Notes: generated by a model not told the origin, from the letters alone. A stretch of 51,769 nucleotides of DNA from Neisseriaceae bacterium TC5R-5 (GCA_020830965.2 JACCFC020000026.1:1-51769), one strand, 5' to 3'. Positions 33,572 through 43,627 are shown, counted from the first letter of the stretch. Translations and numbers: made by a program.

Positions 33572-34303
33572 ATGACCCTCCAGCAAGCGTACAAGCAACC
33601 TCTTTATATCCAAATTAAGCAGCTATTGCTGCGCCGGATAACAGAAGGTGAATGGCAGGAGCGGGAGCCCTTGCCCAGTGAGTGGGATCTGGCGGCGCAA
33701 CTGGATGTCAGTCAGGGTACGGTACGCAAAGCATTGACCGAACTGGTGGCAGAAGGTTTGCTGTATCGGGAGCAGGGGCGCGGCACTTTTGTTGCGCAGG
33801 TGAGTAGTGATTGGGGGGATGACCCTTTGTTGACGCCGGGCCTATTTAAGGATTTGTCCGATGACTTGGTCTACGAATTTTTAGGGATTTCCCGAGCCAA
33901 TGCCAGTGAAGATGTGGCGGCGGCATTGCAATTACGCCGCTCTGCGCCTTTATTAAGAGTTCGGCAACTTTGGCGTTGGCAAGGTGTACCGGTGGCGGTG
34001 GATGATGCTTTATTGTCCGCCGAACAGTTTGATGGTTTGGAAGCGAGTTGGTTGCGTGGCTCTGCCGGGGTGTATGCTACCTTGCTACGACGTTTTGGTG
34101 TGCGGGTGCGTATGCAGTGCCAGCAGTTCAGAGCGGTGATGCTGCCGCGCGAGGAAAGTGCCTTATTAGGTGTTACCGGCATGGTAGCCGATGTGCCGGC
34201 GCTGAGTGTGTTGCGTTTGTCAGTAGCGGTGGATGGTCAGCCAGTTGAGTGGCGGCATCGTTATTGTCTAAGCCATAAATTTGCAATAACGATAGTTAAA
34301 TAA
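33572..34303 (+). CDS. GntR/HutC-family regulator of the TCA-cycle cluster
   Basis: 243 residues from the ATG at MTLQQAYKQPLYIQIKQLLL; an upstream in-frame start would run through the palindromic operator and is less likely, although the ribosome site of the chosen ATG is weak. Residues about 8-75 form a GntR winged helix (PLPSEWDLAAQLDVSQGTVR, KALTELVAEGLLYREQGRGT). About 95-240 is a UTRA ligand-binding domain as in HutC. The gene lies between mdh and sdhCDAB and has the same strand as the latter, so it likely adjusts TCA-cycle expression to a metabolite. The effector is unknown. Confidence 0.87.
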   Translation: MTLQQAYKQPLYIQIKQLLLRRITEGEWQEREPLPSEWDLAAQLDVSQGTVRKALTELVAEGLLYREQGRGTFVAQVSSDWGDDPLLTPGLFKDLSDDLVYEFLGISRANASEDVAAALQLRRSAPLLRVRQLWRWQGVPVAVDDALLSAEQFDGLEASWLRGSAGVYATLLRRFGVRVRMQCQQFRAVMLPREESALLGVTGMVADVPALSVLRLSVAVDGQPVEWRHRYCLSHKFAITIVK

Positions 34304-34337
34304 TTAAATTTTTGTGTTTGATTTTTATTGATTGAAC

Positions 34338-34365
34338 TTGTTTGGTATTAGTCAGGTTTTACTAA
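34338..34365 (+). promoter_or_regulatory. Possible sdh operon promoter
   Basis: TTGTTT at 34338-34343 and TACTAA at 34360-34365 are spaced 16 bases apart and fit a sigma-70 promoter moderately. A hairpin of GCGAC and GTCGC follows at about 34371-34387. The sdhC start is 140 bases downstream. It is a visual match only. Confidence 0.35.
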
Positions 34366-34504
34366 AGTTGGCGACCTTTGTTGTCGCTGTTGTGTTGCAA
34401 CAAATACCATTGCATGTCGTAGTGTGTAGCGTATTTTCGGCGGGACTCGCTCATGGTGAGCAGTCTGTGATCCGCTTGGTTGTAAAAATTTCCAAGGAAG
34501 CCTT

Positions 34505-34879
34505 ATGCAGAAGCAAAGACCCAAGCACCTTGAACTGGCCAAAATCAGGCTGCCTATACCGGGCATCGTCTCGATTCTGCACCGGGTCAGCGGTGTGGTG
34601 CTGTTTTTTTCTCTCCCGTTATTAATTTATCTGTTGTCCGGTTCGCTCAACTCTGAGCAGTCCTTTGAAAGCTATCGCACCATTATCAGCCATCCGCTGA
34701 TGAAGTTGATTCTGCTCGGTTTGCTGTGGGCGTATCTGCATCATGTTTGTGCCGGCATCCGTTTCTTATTGCTGGACATGCATAAAGGGCTAGAGCTAGC
34801 GACTGCACGGGCTACGGCCAAGGCAGTGCTGTATGTGAGCTTGCTGCTGACTGTTGTTTTAGGAGTGTCACTATGGTGA
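34505..34879 (+). CDS. sdhC: Succinate dehydrogenase cytochrome b556 subunit
   Basis: 124 residues with three predicted membrane helices. This subunit anchors the complex, binds haem b with SdhD and helps form the ubiquinone site. Family motifs are RPKHLELAKIRLPIPGIVSI, LHRVSGVVLFF and HHVCAGIRFLLLDMHKG, the last including the haem-ligand histidine region. AAGGAAG precedes the ATG. Its end overlaps sdhD by 7 bases. Confidence 0.94.
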   Translation: MQKQRPKHLELAKIRLPIPGIVSILHRVSGVVLFFSLPLLIYLLSGSLNSEQSFESYRTIISHPLMKLILLGLLWAYLHHVCAGIRFLLLDMHKGLELATARATAKAVLYVSLLLTVVLGVSLW

Positions 34880-35217
34880 ACCGTGATGTAGTAGGTGCTG
34901 GCTATGGTCTGCGTGATTGGATTATGCAACGGGTAACGGCAGTTGTGATGCTGATTTATACCGCTGCACTGGTGTTATTTTTATTGGCCATGCCTGACGG
35001 CTATACCGGCTGGCAGCATCTGTTCAGTCATACCTGGGTAAAGGTACTGACACAGACTTCACTGATTGCCCTGTTCCTGCATGTCTGGGTCGGCATACGC
35101 GATTTATGGATGGACTATGTGCAGGCGGTGTGTATTCGCCTGGCTCTGCATGTATTCACTATCGTGTGGCTGGTTTCCTGTTTGATCTATTCCGTTAAAG
35201 TCGTTTGGGGGTTGTAA
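34873..35217 (+). CDS. sdhD: Succinate dehydrogenase membrane anchor subunit
   Basis: 114 residues with three predicted membrane helices. With SdhC it holds the catalytic subunits on the membrane and contributes to haem and quinone binding. GAGYGLRDWIMQRVTAVVML-like start and HVWVGIRDLWMDYVQ are characteristic. It overlaps sdhC by 7 bases and shares one base of its stop with the sdhA start (TAATG), showing tight translational coupling. Confidence 0.93.
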   Translation: MVNRDVVGAGYGLRDWIMQRVTAVVMLIYTAALVLFLLAMPDGYTGWQHLFSHTWVKVLTQTSLIALFLHVWVGIRDLWMDYVQAVCIRLALHVFTIVWLVSCLIYSVKVVWGL

Positions 35218-36989
35218 TGGGTATACCTGTTCGTCATTTTGATGCGGTGATTGTTGGGGCTGGTGGTGCTGGTATGCGTGCTGCCCTGCAATTGTCGGAA
35301 GCGGGCTTGAAAACCGCTGTGTTATCTAAGGTGTTCCCTACACGCTCGCACACGGTGGCAGCGCAAGGCGGTGTCTCCGCTTCGCTGGGTAATTCCGAGG
35401 AAGATCACTGGCACTGGCATATGTACGATACTGTCAAGGGCTCAGACTGGCTGGGGGATCAGGACGCTATCGAATTTATGTGCCGCGAAGCACCTAAAGT
35501 GGTGGTGGAGCTGGAACACTACGGCATGCCGTTTGACCGTAATGCCGATGGCACCATTTACCAGCGTCCGTTTGGCGGCCACATGTCCAACTTCGGCGAA
35601 AAGCCAGTGCGCCGCGCCTGTGCGGCAGCTGACCGCACCGGCCATGCGATGCTGCATGCGCTGTATCAGCGTAATCTGCGTGCCAATACCCATTTCTTTG
35701 TTGAGTGGATGGCGCTGGATCTGATACGCGATGCTGATGGCAATGTGCAGGGTGTGCTGGCAATGGAGATGGAAACCTCAGAAATCGTGATGTTCCAAGC
35801 CAAGGCAACTTTGTTTGCTACCGGCGGGGCCGGGCGTATCTTTGCCTCTTCCACCAATGCCTTCATTAATACCGGCGATGGCCTGGGAATGGCGGCGCGG
35901 GCCGGTATTCCGCTGGAAGATATGGAATTCTGGCAGTTCCACCCTACCGGTGTGGCGGGTGCCGGCGTATTGATTACCGAAGGTGTACGTGGTGAAGGCG
36001 GCATTCTGCGCAATAGCGCGGGTGAGCGTTTCATGGAACGTTATGCCCCCAATGCCAAAGACCTGGCTTCGCGTGATGTGGTATCCCGTGCGATGGTGAC
36101 CGAGATTAACGAAGGTCGCGGCTGTGGGCCGAAGAAAGACCATGTGTTACTGGATATTACCCATCTGGACCCGGAAGTGATTATGTCCAAGCTGCCGGGT
36201 ATTCGTGAGATCTCAATTAAGTTTGCTGGTGTCGACCCGATCAAGGAACCAATTCCGGTGGTGCCGACCTGTCACTATCAGATGGGCGGGATTCCGACCA
36301 ATTACCACGGCGAAGTGGTCGTACGTGGGCAAACGGTGGCCGGTTTCTATGCGGCGGGTGAATGTGCTTGTGCATCGGTGCATGGTGCCAATCGCTTGGG
36401 GACGAACTCCTTGCTTGATCTGTTGGTATTTGGTAAGAGCTCGGCCAACTCAATGATTGAGTACATCAAACAGCATCCGGAGGATCTGCCACCGCTGGCG
36501 ACTGCCGAGATTGAGCGTTCACTGGCGCGGGTAGAGCGTCTGAACAAGCAGACCAACGGTGTGCAGGTGAATGATGCTCGTGTGGCGATGCAGCAAATCA
36601 TGCAAACCCATTGCGGGGTATTCCGCTTCAAAGACAAGCTGGCCGAAGGGGTAGAGCAGATCCTGGAAGTCGAAAAAATGGTATTGCGCACCGAAATCAC
36701 CGATAAATCCAATGTGTTCAATACCGCGCGTATCGAAGCACTGGAATTGGAAAACCTGATTGAAGTAGCCAAGGCCACGATGGTTTCGGCCAATGCCCGT
36801 ACCGAATCGCGTGGCGCACATGTGCGTGATGATGCGGTAGACAGCGAAGCCACACCTAATGGCCGTGACGATCAGAACTGGCTGAAACACACGCTATGGT
36901 CGCGTGAAGGTAATAAGCTGGAGTATAAGCCGGTGACGATGAAACCCCTCACCGTTGATACCATTGCGTTGAAGACCCGCTCCTATTAA
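35217..36989 (+). CDS. sdhA: Succinate dehydrogenase flavoprotein subunit
   Basis: 590 residues from the ATG overlapping the sdhD stop (a frame from 35205 adds four codons). This subunit oxidises succinate to fumarate using covalently bound FAD. The FAD-binding GAGGAGMRAALQL is near the start; the flavin-attachment histidine is in RSHTVAAQGG. Substrate-site regions include HPTGVAGAGVLITEGVRGEG, CHYQMGGIPTN and GECACASVHGANRLGTNSLL, and the C-terminal helical domain has ARTESRGAHVRDD. Complete and normal in length. Confidence 0.97.
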   Translation: MGIPVRHFDAVIVGAGGAGMRAALQLSEAGLKTAVLSKVFPTRSHTVAAQGGVSASLGNSEEDHWHWHMYDTVKGSDWLGDQDAIEFMCREAPKVVVELEHYGMPFDRNADGTIYQRPFGGHMSNFGEKPVRRACAAADRTGHAMLHALYQRNLRANTHFFVEWMALDLIRDADGNVQGVLAMEMETSEIVMFQAKATLFATGGAGRIFASSTNAFINTGDGLGMAARAGIPLEDMEFWQFHPTGVAGAGVLITEGVRGEGGILRNSAGERFMERYAPNAKDLASRDVVSRAMVTEINEGRGCGPKKDHVLLDITHLDPEVIMSKLPGIREISIKFAGVDPIKEPIPVVPTCHYQMGGIPTNYHGEVVVRGQTVAGFYAAGECACASVHGANRLGTNSLLDLLVFGKSSANSMIEYIKQHPEDLPPLATAEIERSLARVERLNKQTNGVQVNDARVAMQQIMQTHCGVFRFKDKLAEGVEQILEVEKMVLRTEITDKSNVFNTARIEALELENLIEVAKATMVSANARTESRGAHVRDDAVDSEATPNGRDDQNWLKHTLWSREGNKLEYKPVTMKPLTVDTIALKTRSY

Positions 36990-37002
36990 GGGTTACAAAA
37001 TC

Positions 37003-37713
37003 ATGACTACTGAAACTGTTCAATTTAGCATCTACCGTTACAACCCGGAGCAGGATGCCAAGCCCTATATGCAAAGCATCAGCGTGGAAATGGATGTTAC
37101 CGAACACAAGCTGTTGGACGCCTTGACCAAGCTGAAAGTCAAAGACGACTCCCTGTCCTTCCGCCGCTCCTGTCGTGAAGGGGTGTGTGGCTCGGACGCG
37201 ATGAATATCAATGGCAAAAACGGCTTGGCCTGTGTGACGGATTTTCGCAGCCTGAAACAGCCGATTGAGCTGCGCCCTTTGCCGGGCTTGCCGGTAATAC
37301 GCGATTTGATCGTCGATATGACGCAATTTTTCAAACAGTACAACTCTATCAAGCCCTATGTGATCAACGATACGCCACCGCCTGAGCGTGAGCGTAAACA
37401 GTCGCCGGAAGATCGCAAAGAGCTAGATGGTTTGTATGAGTGCATTTTGTGTGCGTGCTGTTCCACCGCTTGCCCGTCATTCTGGTGGAATCCGGATAAA
37501 TTTGTTGGCCCGGCTGGCTTGCTGGCAGCGTACCGTTTTATTGCCGATACCCGTGATGAAGCCACCAAGGAGCGGTTGGATAATCTGGAAGATCCTTACC
37601 GTTTGTTCCGTTGTCACACCATCATGAACTGCGTGGATGTTTGTCCTAAAGGTCTGAACCCTACCAAAGCAATTGGCAAGATCAAAGACCTGATGGTCAG
37701 ACGTGCGGTATGA
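37003..37713 (+). CDS. sdhB: Succinate dehydrogenase iron-sulfur subunit
   Basis: 236 residues. It carries electrons from SdhA to the quinone. The N-terminal [2Fe-2S] site is in CREGVCGSDAMNINGKNG. The C-terminal part has the [4Fe-4S] motif CILCACCSTACPSFWWN and the [3Fe-4S] motif CHTIMNCVDVCPKGLNP. It starts 13 bases after sdhA and overlaps sdhE by 4 bases (ATGA). Confidence 0.97.
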   Translation: MTTETVQFSIYRYNPEQDAKPYMQSISVEMDVTEHKLLDALTKLKVKDDSLSFRRSCREGVCGSDAMNINGKNGLACVTDFRSLKQPIELRPLPGLPVIRDLIVDMTQFFKQYNSIKPYVINDTPPPERERKQSPEDRKELDGLYECILCACCSTACPSFWWNPDKFVGPAGLLAAYRFIADTRDEATKERLDNLEDPYRLFRCHTIMNCVDVCPKGLNPTKAIGKIKDLMVRRAV

Positions 37714-37958
37714 GTCAATACGATCCGCTAGAACTCAAACGTATCCGCTGGCGTTCGCGACGCGGGCTCTTGGAGTTGGATCTGGTGCTGAGCAAGTTTT
37801 TTGCCAGCCACTTTGATCTGCTCCAGCCGGTGCAGATTGATGCCTACCGCCGTTTGCTTGACTTGCCAGATACCGATTTTCTGGATGTCGTCAATGGCAA
37901 GGCAGATCTAGAGGACGCGGAGGAAATGGCGATTGTGGCGCTGCTGCGTGCGCTGTAA
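37710..37958 (+). CDS. sdhE: FAD assembly factor SdhE
   Basis: 82 residues. SdhE promotes covalent attachment of FAD to SdhA. The signature RGxxE is seen in [12 protein letters not shown], and the protein has the family's small helical fold with ending [10 protein letters not shown]. It overlaps sdhB by 4 bases and precedes gltA, the standard betaproteobacterial order. Confidence 0.93.
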   Translation: MSQYDPLELKRIRWRSRRGLLELDLVLSKFFASHFDLLQPVQIDAYRRLLDLPDTDFLDVVNGKADLEDAEEMAIVALLRAL

Positions 37959-38005
37959 CCGTCTCGCCTTACTTAACACGACCACCCGATAGGGAGAGTA
38001 CTGCT

Positions 38006-39298
38006 GTGAAAAATGATCGCAAAGTAACGCTCACGTATAACGAGGGCAAGGACAATGTAGAACTGCCAGTATTAGGCGGAAGCCTGGGGCCGGATGTTGT
38101 CGATATTCGTTCCTTTTCTAAAACCGGCATGTTCACCTTTGACCCCGGCTTTTTGGCCACGGCCAGCTGTGAATCGGCGATTACCTTCATCGATGGTGAT
38201 CTGGGGCATTTATTCTATCGGGGCTATCCGATTGAGCAGTTAGCTGAGAATAGCGACTACCTGGAAGTATGCTATCTGCTGCTGAAAGGGGAGTTGCCCA
38301 CCGCTGCGCAGCGCCAGGAGTTTGAGCGCGGCATCATGCGTCACAATATGCTGCATGATCAGTTGCTGAGTTTCTTCAAAGGCTTCCGCCGCGATGCTCA
38401 CCCGATGGCGGTGATGGTCGGCGTGGTTGGCGCGCTGTCGGCGTTCTATCACGACTCACTGGACATCTCCAATCCTGAGCACCGTCGTATTTCTGCTGAC
38501 CGATTAGTTGCCAAGCTGCCAACTATCGCTGCTCAGGCTTATCGCTATAACAAAGGCCTGCCGTTCTCCTATCCGAAAAATGGCCTGACCTATGCAGAAA
38601 ACTTCCTGCATATGATGTTCTCCACCCCATGTGAAGAATACAAGGTCAACAAGGTGCTGGCGCGCGCGCTGGATCGCATCTTTACCTTGCATGCCGATCA
38701 CGAGCAGAACGCATCTACGTCTACCGTGCGCTTGGCCGGTTCGTCTGGTGCCAATCCATTTGCCTGTATTGCTGCCGGTATTGCCTGCCTATGGGGGCCA
38801 TCACACGGTGGTGCCAATGAGGCGGTGTTGAAGATGCTGGGTGAAATCGGCTCGGTCGATAATGTGGCTGAGTTCATGCAAGGCGTGAAGGACAAGCGTT
38901 ATAAGCTGATGGGCTTTGGCCATCGCGTGTACAAGAATATGGATCCGCGTGCGGCCATCATGAAACAGACTTGTGATGAAGTACTGGCCGAAAAGGGCTT
39001 GCATAACGATCCTAAATTCAAGCTGGCCATGGAACTGGAAAAAATCGCTCTTAGCGATCCTTATTTCATTGAGCGCAAACTGTATCCGAATGTGGATTTT
39101 TACTCCGGCATCGTGTTGTCTGCGATTGGTATCCCGGTGTCCATGTTTACGCCTATCTTTGCTCTGGCGCGTACCGTCGGCTGGATTGCGCACTGGAACG
39201 AGATGATTTCTGACCCGACCATGAAGATTGGCCGTCCGCGTCAGCTGTATACCGGCTCGCAACGTCGTGATTTTATCCCGGCGGATAAGCGCAAATAA
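38006..39298 (+). CDS. gltA: Citrate synthase (type II)
   Basis: 430 residues from a GTG start with AGGGAGAG upstream. The enzyme condenses acetyl-CoA and oxaloacetate to citrate. Catalytic residues are His in [15 protein letters not shown], His in [14 protein letters not shown] and Asp in YPNVDFYSG. The N-terminal beta-rich segment ([20 protein letters not shown]) marks the hexameric, NADH-sensitive type found in Gram-negative bacteria. It is 47 bases after sdhE and is followed by a terminator, so the sdh-gltA transcript probably ends here. Confidence 0.96.
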   Translation: MKNDRKVTLTYNEGKDNVELPVLGGSLGPDVVDIRSFSKTGMFTFDPGFLATASCESAITFIDGDLGHLFYRGYPIEQLAENSDYLEVCYLLLKGELPTAAQRQEFERGIMRHNMLHDQLLSFFKGFRRDAHPMAVMVGVVGALSAFYHDSLDISNPEHRRISADRLVAKLPTIAAQAYRYNKGLPFSYPKNGLTYAENFLHMMFSTPCEEYKVNKVLARALDRIFTLHADHEQNASTSTVRLAGSSGANPFACIAAGIACLWGPSHGGANEAVLKMLGEIGSVDNVAEFMQGVKDKRYKLMGFGHRVYKNMDPRAAIMKQTCDEVLAEKGLHNDPKFKLAMELEKIALSDPYFIERKLYPNVDFYSGIVLSAIGIPVSMFTPIFALARTVGWIAHWNEMISDPTMKIGRPRQLYTGSQRRDFIPADKRK

Positions 39299-39308
39299 AG
39301 TGTGGTGA

Positions 39309-39343
39309 GGGTTGGTGGAAAGATGATCCGCCAGCCCTTTTTT
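39309..39343 (+). terminator. Intrinsic terminator after gltA
   Basis: GGGTTGGTGGA (39309-39319) pairs with TCCGCCAGCCC (39327-39337) through 11 positions, two of them G-U, with a 7-base loop and six T following. It is 10 bases after the gltA stop. Confidence 0.85.
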
Positions 39344-39370
39344 ATCAGTATGAGTACCCTCTACAAGAAT

Positions 39371-39407
39371 GCTATGGGAAGCACGACGAGCACGGTTTTC
39401 CGATAGC
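39371..39407 (+). promoter_or_regulatory. Hairpin in the sucA leader
   Basis: GCTATGGGAA (39371-39380) pairs with TTCCGATAGC (39398-39407) except for one central G-G mismatch. GTTTTCCCC follows. The hairpin lies 41 bases before the sucA start, in the same interval where the sucA promoter is expected. It could be a leader attenuator or stabiliser. I found no convincing promoter boxes. Confidence 0.35.
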
Positions 39408-39448
39408 GTTTTCCCCTGGCAGTAACAGATCAGACAAAGGGCAGTCCC

Positions 39449-42283
39449 ATGATGCAAACCATGTACAGTCATTCCTACCTGTTCGGAGGGAATGCGCCAT
39501 TCATCGAGGAACTGTATGAACAGTACCTTGCGGATGCCAATGCTGTGTCACGCGAGTGGCGCGACTATTTCGACAAACTGTCACAGGCGCCCGGTGCCGC
39601 CGAACGCGATGTACCGCATCAGCCGATTCAGGAGTCGTTCATCCAACTGGCGAAAAAACCCATGACTGCGCAGCGCGCCACCAGTGCTAATGACTGGGAA
39701 GCGATGCAAAAGCAGGTGGGGGTACTGAAGCTGATTTCCGCCTACCGCGTGATGGGTAGCCGCCAGGCCAATCTCGATCCGCTCAAGCGTATGGACCAGG
39801 AAACCTTCCGCGAGCTGGACCCAGGTACACATGGGCTTACCGATGCCGATATGGCAGTGCAATTCAGTGCCGGAGCCGGTGCGCTGGCGGGCGCGCAAAA
39901 GCTGCCCTTGTCTGAAATTCTGGCTCGGTTGCGTCAAATTTATTGCGGCAATATCGGCCTGGAATACATGCACATCACCACTTCCAAAGAGAAGCACTGG
40001 GTGCAGGATCGCTTTGAGGGCGATTTGTCCACACCGCATTATGATGCGGCCAAAAAACAACGCATTCTGAAACAGATTACCGCGGCGGAAACGCTGGAGC
40101 GTTATCTGCACACCAAATACGTCGGTCAAAAGCGTTTCTCGCTCGAAGGTGGCGAAAGCGCGATTGCGGCGCTGGATCATCTGATCCAGAACGCTACCGG
40201 TCAGGGCGTACAGGAAATGATTATCGGCATGGCCCACCGTGGCCGTCTGAATGTGTTGGTGAATACGCTGGGTAAACTGCCGCGTGATCTGTTTGCCGAA
40301 TTTGAAGGCAAGGCAGCTCAGCAACTGGCTTCGGGTGACGTTAAATACCATATGGGCTTCTCGGCGGACGTGCCCACGGCGGATGGCCCGATGCATTTGT
40401 CGCTGGCCTTCAACCCCTCACACCTAGAAATCGTCAACCCGGTAGTAGAAGGCTCGGTACGTGCGCGGCAGGAACGCCGTAAAGATAGCGAACGTAAAAG
40501 CGCGATTGCCGTGCTGATTCATGGTGACTCCGCTTTTGGTGGCCTGGGTGTGAATCAGGGAACCTTCAATCTGTCACAGACTCGTGGTTATGGTACCGGC
40601 GGTACCATCCATATCGTGATCAATAATCAGGTGGGTTTTACCACCTCGGATACCCGCGATATCCGTTCCACCCTATACTGTACCGACGTCGCCAAGATGA
40701 TCGAAGCGCCGATATTCCACGTTAACGGTGATGATCCGGAAGCGGTCTGCTATGTGATGCAGGCTGCGCTGGATTACCGCATGACCTTCAAAAAAGACGT
40801 GGTGATCGATCTGGTGTGTTATCGCAAGCTGGGCCATAACGAAGGGGATGATCCCTTCCTGACACAGCCGATGATGTATAAGAAAATCGCCAAACATCAG
40901 GGCGTACGGGCAATGTATGCGGAGCGGCTGGTGCAGGAAGGTCTATTGAGCCGTGAGCAGGCTGAGGCGCAAATTCAGGCTTACCGCGATGCACTGGATA
41001 AGGGCGAGCATGTCGAACAGACTTCTCTGACCAATTACCGCCGCGAACAGGCGCTGGACTTCAGTGCTTATCTTGGTACCCACTGGGCACATCCTACCGA
41101 TACCGCGTTGCCGCAAAACGATATTCAACGGCTGACCGATAAGTTCACCGCCTTGCCGGAAGGCTTCAAAGCCCATCCCACGGTGCAAAGAGTGCTGACC
41201 GCACGCAAGGCAATGGCGGCTGGCGAGCAGGCCATCGACTGGGGCATGGCCGAAACACTGGCCTATGCCAGCCTGGTGACTAATGGCTTCGCCGTGCGCC
41301 TGTCCGGTGAGGACTCCGGGCGTGGTACCTTCTCCCATCGTCATGCGGTTTTGCATGATCAGAACCGCGAGAGCTGGGATCAAGGCTCCTACGTGCCGCT
41401 GCGCAATATGTCGGACAATCAGGCCGATTTTCTGGTGATTGATTCCATCCTCAATGAAGAAGCGGTACTGGCCTATGAGTATGGCTATGCCTGCTCGGCA
41501 CCAGATCAGCTGGTGATCTGGGAAGCCCAGTTTGGCGACTTTGCCAATGGTGCCCAAGTAGCGATTGACCAGTTTATCTCCTCTGGTGAAACCAAATGGG
41601 GCCGTTTATGCGGGCTCACCACCATTCTGCCACATGGCTATGATGGCCAAGGGCCGGAACACTCTTCCGCTCGTCTGGAGCGCTGGTTGCAACTGTGTGC
41701 GGAACATAATATGCAGATCGTGATGCCATCAGAAGCCAGCCAGATGTTCCACATGCTGCGCCGCCAAGTGATGCGTCCGTATCGTAAGCCGCTGGTGATC
41801 TTCCTCTCCAAGCGTCTGCTGCGTTTCAAAGACTCAATGAGCCCGATTGAAAGCCTGACTAACGGCAGCTTCCGTCCGGTGATAGGCGACAACGTGGTTC
41901 AAGACGTCAAACGGGTAAAACGCGTGCTGCTATGTTCCGGACAGGTGTATTACGACTTGGCCGCCGGTCGCAAAGAGCGCGGGCTGGAAGACGATATCGC
42001 CATCGTTCGTATTGAGCAGCTCTATCCTTTCCCTACCGAACAAGTTGCCGCCGAACTGGCTCGCTTCCCGCAAGCCCGTGAAATCATGTGGGTGCAGGAA
42101 GAACCGCGCAATCAGGGAGCCTGGTATCAGATTCGCCACCGTCTGGAAGGCTTGCAAACCAGCAAGCAGACCCTGTCGTTTGCCGGTCGTCCGTCCTCTG
42201 CCTCACCGGCTGTCGGCTATATGAGTAAGCACGTTGCGCAACTGAAGGCTTTTGTCGAAGAAGCCATGTCCGTCGCCAAATAA
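39449..42283 (+). CDS. sucA: 2-oxoglutarate dehydrogenase E1 component
   Basis: 944 residues. E1 is the thiamine-diphosphate-dependent decarboxylase of the 2-oxoglutarate dehydrogenase complex. The N-terminal region SYLFGGNAPFIEELYEQYL is typical, as are GMAHRGRLNVLVN, GDSAFGGLGVNQGTFNLSQT, NNQVGFTTS with GDDPEAV for thiamine diphosphate and Mg, and RGTFSHRHAVLHDQ with HGYDGQGPEHSSARLERWL later. Two ATG codons are adjacent at the start. It begins the sucA-sucB-lpd unit, 150 bases after gltA. Confidence 0.96.
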   Translation: MMQTMYSHSYLFGGNAPFIEELYEQYLADANAVSREWRDYFDKLSQAPGAAERDVPHQPIQESFIQLAKKPMTAQRATSANDWEAMQKQVGVLKLISAYRVMGSRQANLDPLKRMDQETFRELDPGTHGLTDADMAVQFSAGAGALAGAQKLPLSEILARLRQIYCGNIGLEYMHITTSKEKHWVQDRFEGDLSTPHYDAAKKQRILKQITAAETLERYLHTKYVGQKRFSLEGGESAIAALDHLIQNATGQGVQEMIIGMAHRGRLNVLVNTLGKLPRDLFAEFEGKAAQQLASGDVKYHMGFSADVPTADGPMHLSLAFNPSHLEIVNPVVEGSVRARQERRKDSERKSAIAVLIHGDSAFGGLGVNQGTFNLSQTRGYGTGGTIHIVINNQVGFTTSDTRDIRSTLYCTDVAKMIEAPIFHVNGDDPEAVCYVMQAALDYRMTFKKDVVIDLVCYRKLGHNEGDDPFLTQPMMYKKIAKHQGVRAMYAERLVQEGLLSREQAEAQIQAYRDALDKGEHVEQTSLTNYRREQALDFSAYLGTHWAHPTDTALPQNDIQRLTDKFTALPEGFKAHPTVQRVLTARKAMAAGEQAIDWGMAETLAYASLVTNGFAVRLSGEDSGRGTFSHRHAVLHDQNRESWDQGSYVPLRNMSDNQADFLVIDSILNEEAVLAYEYGYACSAPDQLVIWEAQFGDFANGAQVAIDQFISSGETKWGRLCGLTTILPHGYDGQGPEHSSARLERWLQLCAEHNMQIVMPSEASQMFHMLRRQVMRPYRKPLVIFLSKRLLRFKDSMSPIESLTNGSFRPVIGDNVVQDVKRVKRVLLCSGQVYYDLAAGRKERGLEDDIAIVRIEQLYPFPTEQVAAELARFPQAREIMWVQEEPRNQGAWYQIRHRLEGLQTSKQTLSFAGRPSSASPAVGYMSKHVAQLKAFVEEAMSVAK

Positions 42284-42298
42284 ACCCAAACGCTTAAT

Positions 42299-42319
42299 GG
42301 GGGTGCCTGCCGCACCCCT
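42299..42319 (+). other. Hairpin between sucA and sucB
   Basis: GGGGTGC (42300-42306) and GCACCCC (42312-42318) form a 7-bp stem with loop CTGCC. It has no T tract and lies 15 bases before the sucB start, close to the ribosome site. It may protect mRNA ends or slow readthrough. Confidence 0.5.
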
Positions 42320-42333
42320 CTATGGAGAAAACC

Positions 42334-43572
42334 ATGCTGATTGAAGTCACCGTTCCACAACTGCCCGAATCCGTCTCCGAAGCCACGCTGATGAGCTGGC
42401 ACAAAAAAGTAGGCGAAGCGGTTAGCCGCGACGAAAACCTGATCGATCTGGAAACCGATAAAGTGGTGCTGGAGCTACCAGCACCGCAGGCCGGCGTGAT
42501 TGTTGAAATCATCGAACAAGACGGCGCCACCGTGGTTTCTGGGCAGCTCATTGCCAAAATCGACACAGCGGCCACCGCCAGCGCGGGCGCTCCGGTTGCA
42601 GCAGCGGCTCCGGCGACGGTAGCACCTGCCGCTGCGGCCCCAGCCCCGGCTGCCAGTAGTGCGACAGCGATGCCTTCGGCAGCCAAACTGGCTGCCGAAA
42701 CCGGCGTGAATCTGAATCAGCTGAGTGGCTCTGGTCGTGATGGCCGCATTCTGAAAGAAGACGTACAAGCGGCAGCCAAACAAGCCCCGGCCCAGGCGGG
42801 CCCGCTTAATAGCAGCAGCGCTGCCCTCAATGCCACCCCGGTTGGTGCCAATGTCGCCTCCATGCTGTCTGGTCGTCCAGAACAAAGCGTGCCAATGTCA
42901 CGTTTGCGCCAGCGCGTGGCCGAACGCCTGCTGATGTCACAGCAGACCAGCGCCATCCTCACTACCTTCAATGAAGTCAATATGAAGCCAGTGATGGACC
43001 TGCGTAATAAATATAAAGAAAAGTTTGAAAAAGAGCATGGCGTTAAGCTGGGCTTTATGGGTTTCTTTGTCAAAGCCGTGGTTGCTGCGCTGAAGAAATA
43101 TCCGATTGTTAATGCATCGGTAGATGGCAACAACATCATCTATCACGGCTACTTTGATATTGGCGTCGCTGTTGGCAGCCCGCGTGGCCTGGTGGTACCG
43201 GTAATTCGCAATGTTGACCAGCTCAGCCTGGCCGATATCGAAAGACAGATTGCCGAGTTCGGCAAACGTGCCCAGGACGGCAAGCTCACCGTCGAAGAAC
43301 TCACCGGCGGCACCTATACCATCTCCAATGGCGGTACCTTTGGTTCCATGATGTCTACCCCCATCATCAACCCGCCGCAATCCGCCATCCTTGGCATGCA
43401 CGCCACCAAAGAACGTGCCGTGGTTGAAAATGGTCAAGTGGTGGTGCGTCCGATGATGTATCTGGCGCAGTCTTACGATCACCGCATCATCGATGGCCGC
43501 GAAGCCGTACTCAGCCTGGTTGCGATTAAAGACGCGCTGGAAGACCCGGCTCGCCTGCTGCTCGACCTGTAA
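42334..43572 (+). CDS. sucB: Dihydrolipoyl succinyltransferase, E2 of the 2-oxoglutarate dehydrogenase complex
   Basis: 412 residues from the ATG at [18 protein letters not shown], preceded by GGAGAAAACC; an ATG four codons upstream would place the ribosome site inside the gene. A lipoyl domain (lysine in [12 protein letters not shown]) is followed by an Ala/Pro-rich linker (about 80-110), the E3-binding domain ([20 protein letters not shown]) and the catalytic domain ending in [13 protein letters not shown], with the active-site His and Asp. E2 transfers the succinyl group to CoA. Confidence 0.96.
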   Translation: MLIEVTVPQLPESVSEATLMSWHKKVGEAVSRDENLIDLETDKVVLELPAPQAGVIVEIIEQDGATVVSGQLIAKIDTAATASAGAPVAAAAPATVAPAAAAPAPAASSATAMPSAAKLAAETGVNLNQLSGSGRDGRILKEDVQAAAKQAPAQAGPLNSSSAALNATPVGANVASMLSGRPEQSVPMSRLRQRVAERLLMSQQTSAILTTFNEVNMKPVMDLRNKYKEKFEKEHGVKLGFMGFFVKAVVAALKKYPIVNASVDGNNIIYHGYFDIGVAVGSPRGLVVPVIRNVDQLSLADIERQIAEFGKRAQDGKLTVEELTGGTYTISNGGTFGSMMSTPIINPPQSAILGMHATKERAVVENGQVVVRPMMYLAQSYDHRIIDGREAVLSLVAIKDALEDPARLLLDL

Positions 43573-43586
43573 TCAGCCACTACAGC

Positions 43587-43609
43587 CTGGCGGGCCACCC
43601 GCTCGCCAG
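43587..43609 (+). other. Hairpin between sucB and lpd
   Basis: CTGGCGGGC (43587-43595) and GCTCGCCAG (43601-43609) pair over 9 positions with one G-U and loop CACCC. No T tract follows; the lpd ribosome site AAAGGAA is 6 bases further on. The position and shape parallel the hairpins in the neighbouring junctions. Confidence 0.5.
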
Positions 43610-43627
43610 CGATAAAGGAACCCAAAC

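Noticed and set aside
39581-40396. Open frame on the minus strand within sucA (about 270 codons)
   Set aside because: It is the complement of a conserved part of sucA and shows no protein features or ribosome site of its own.
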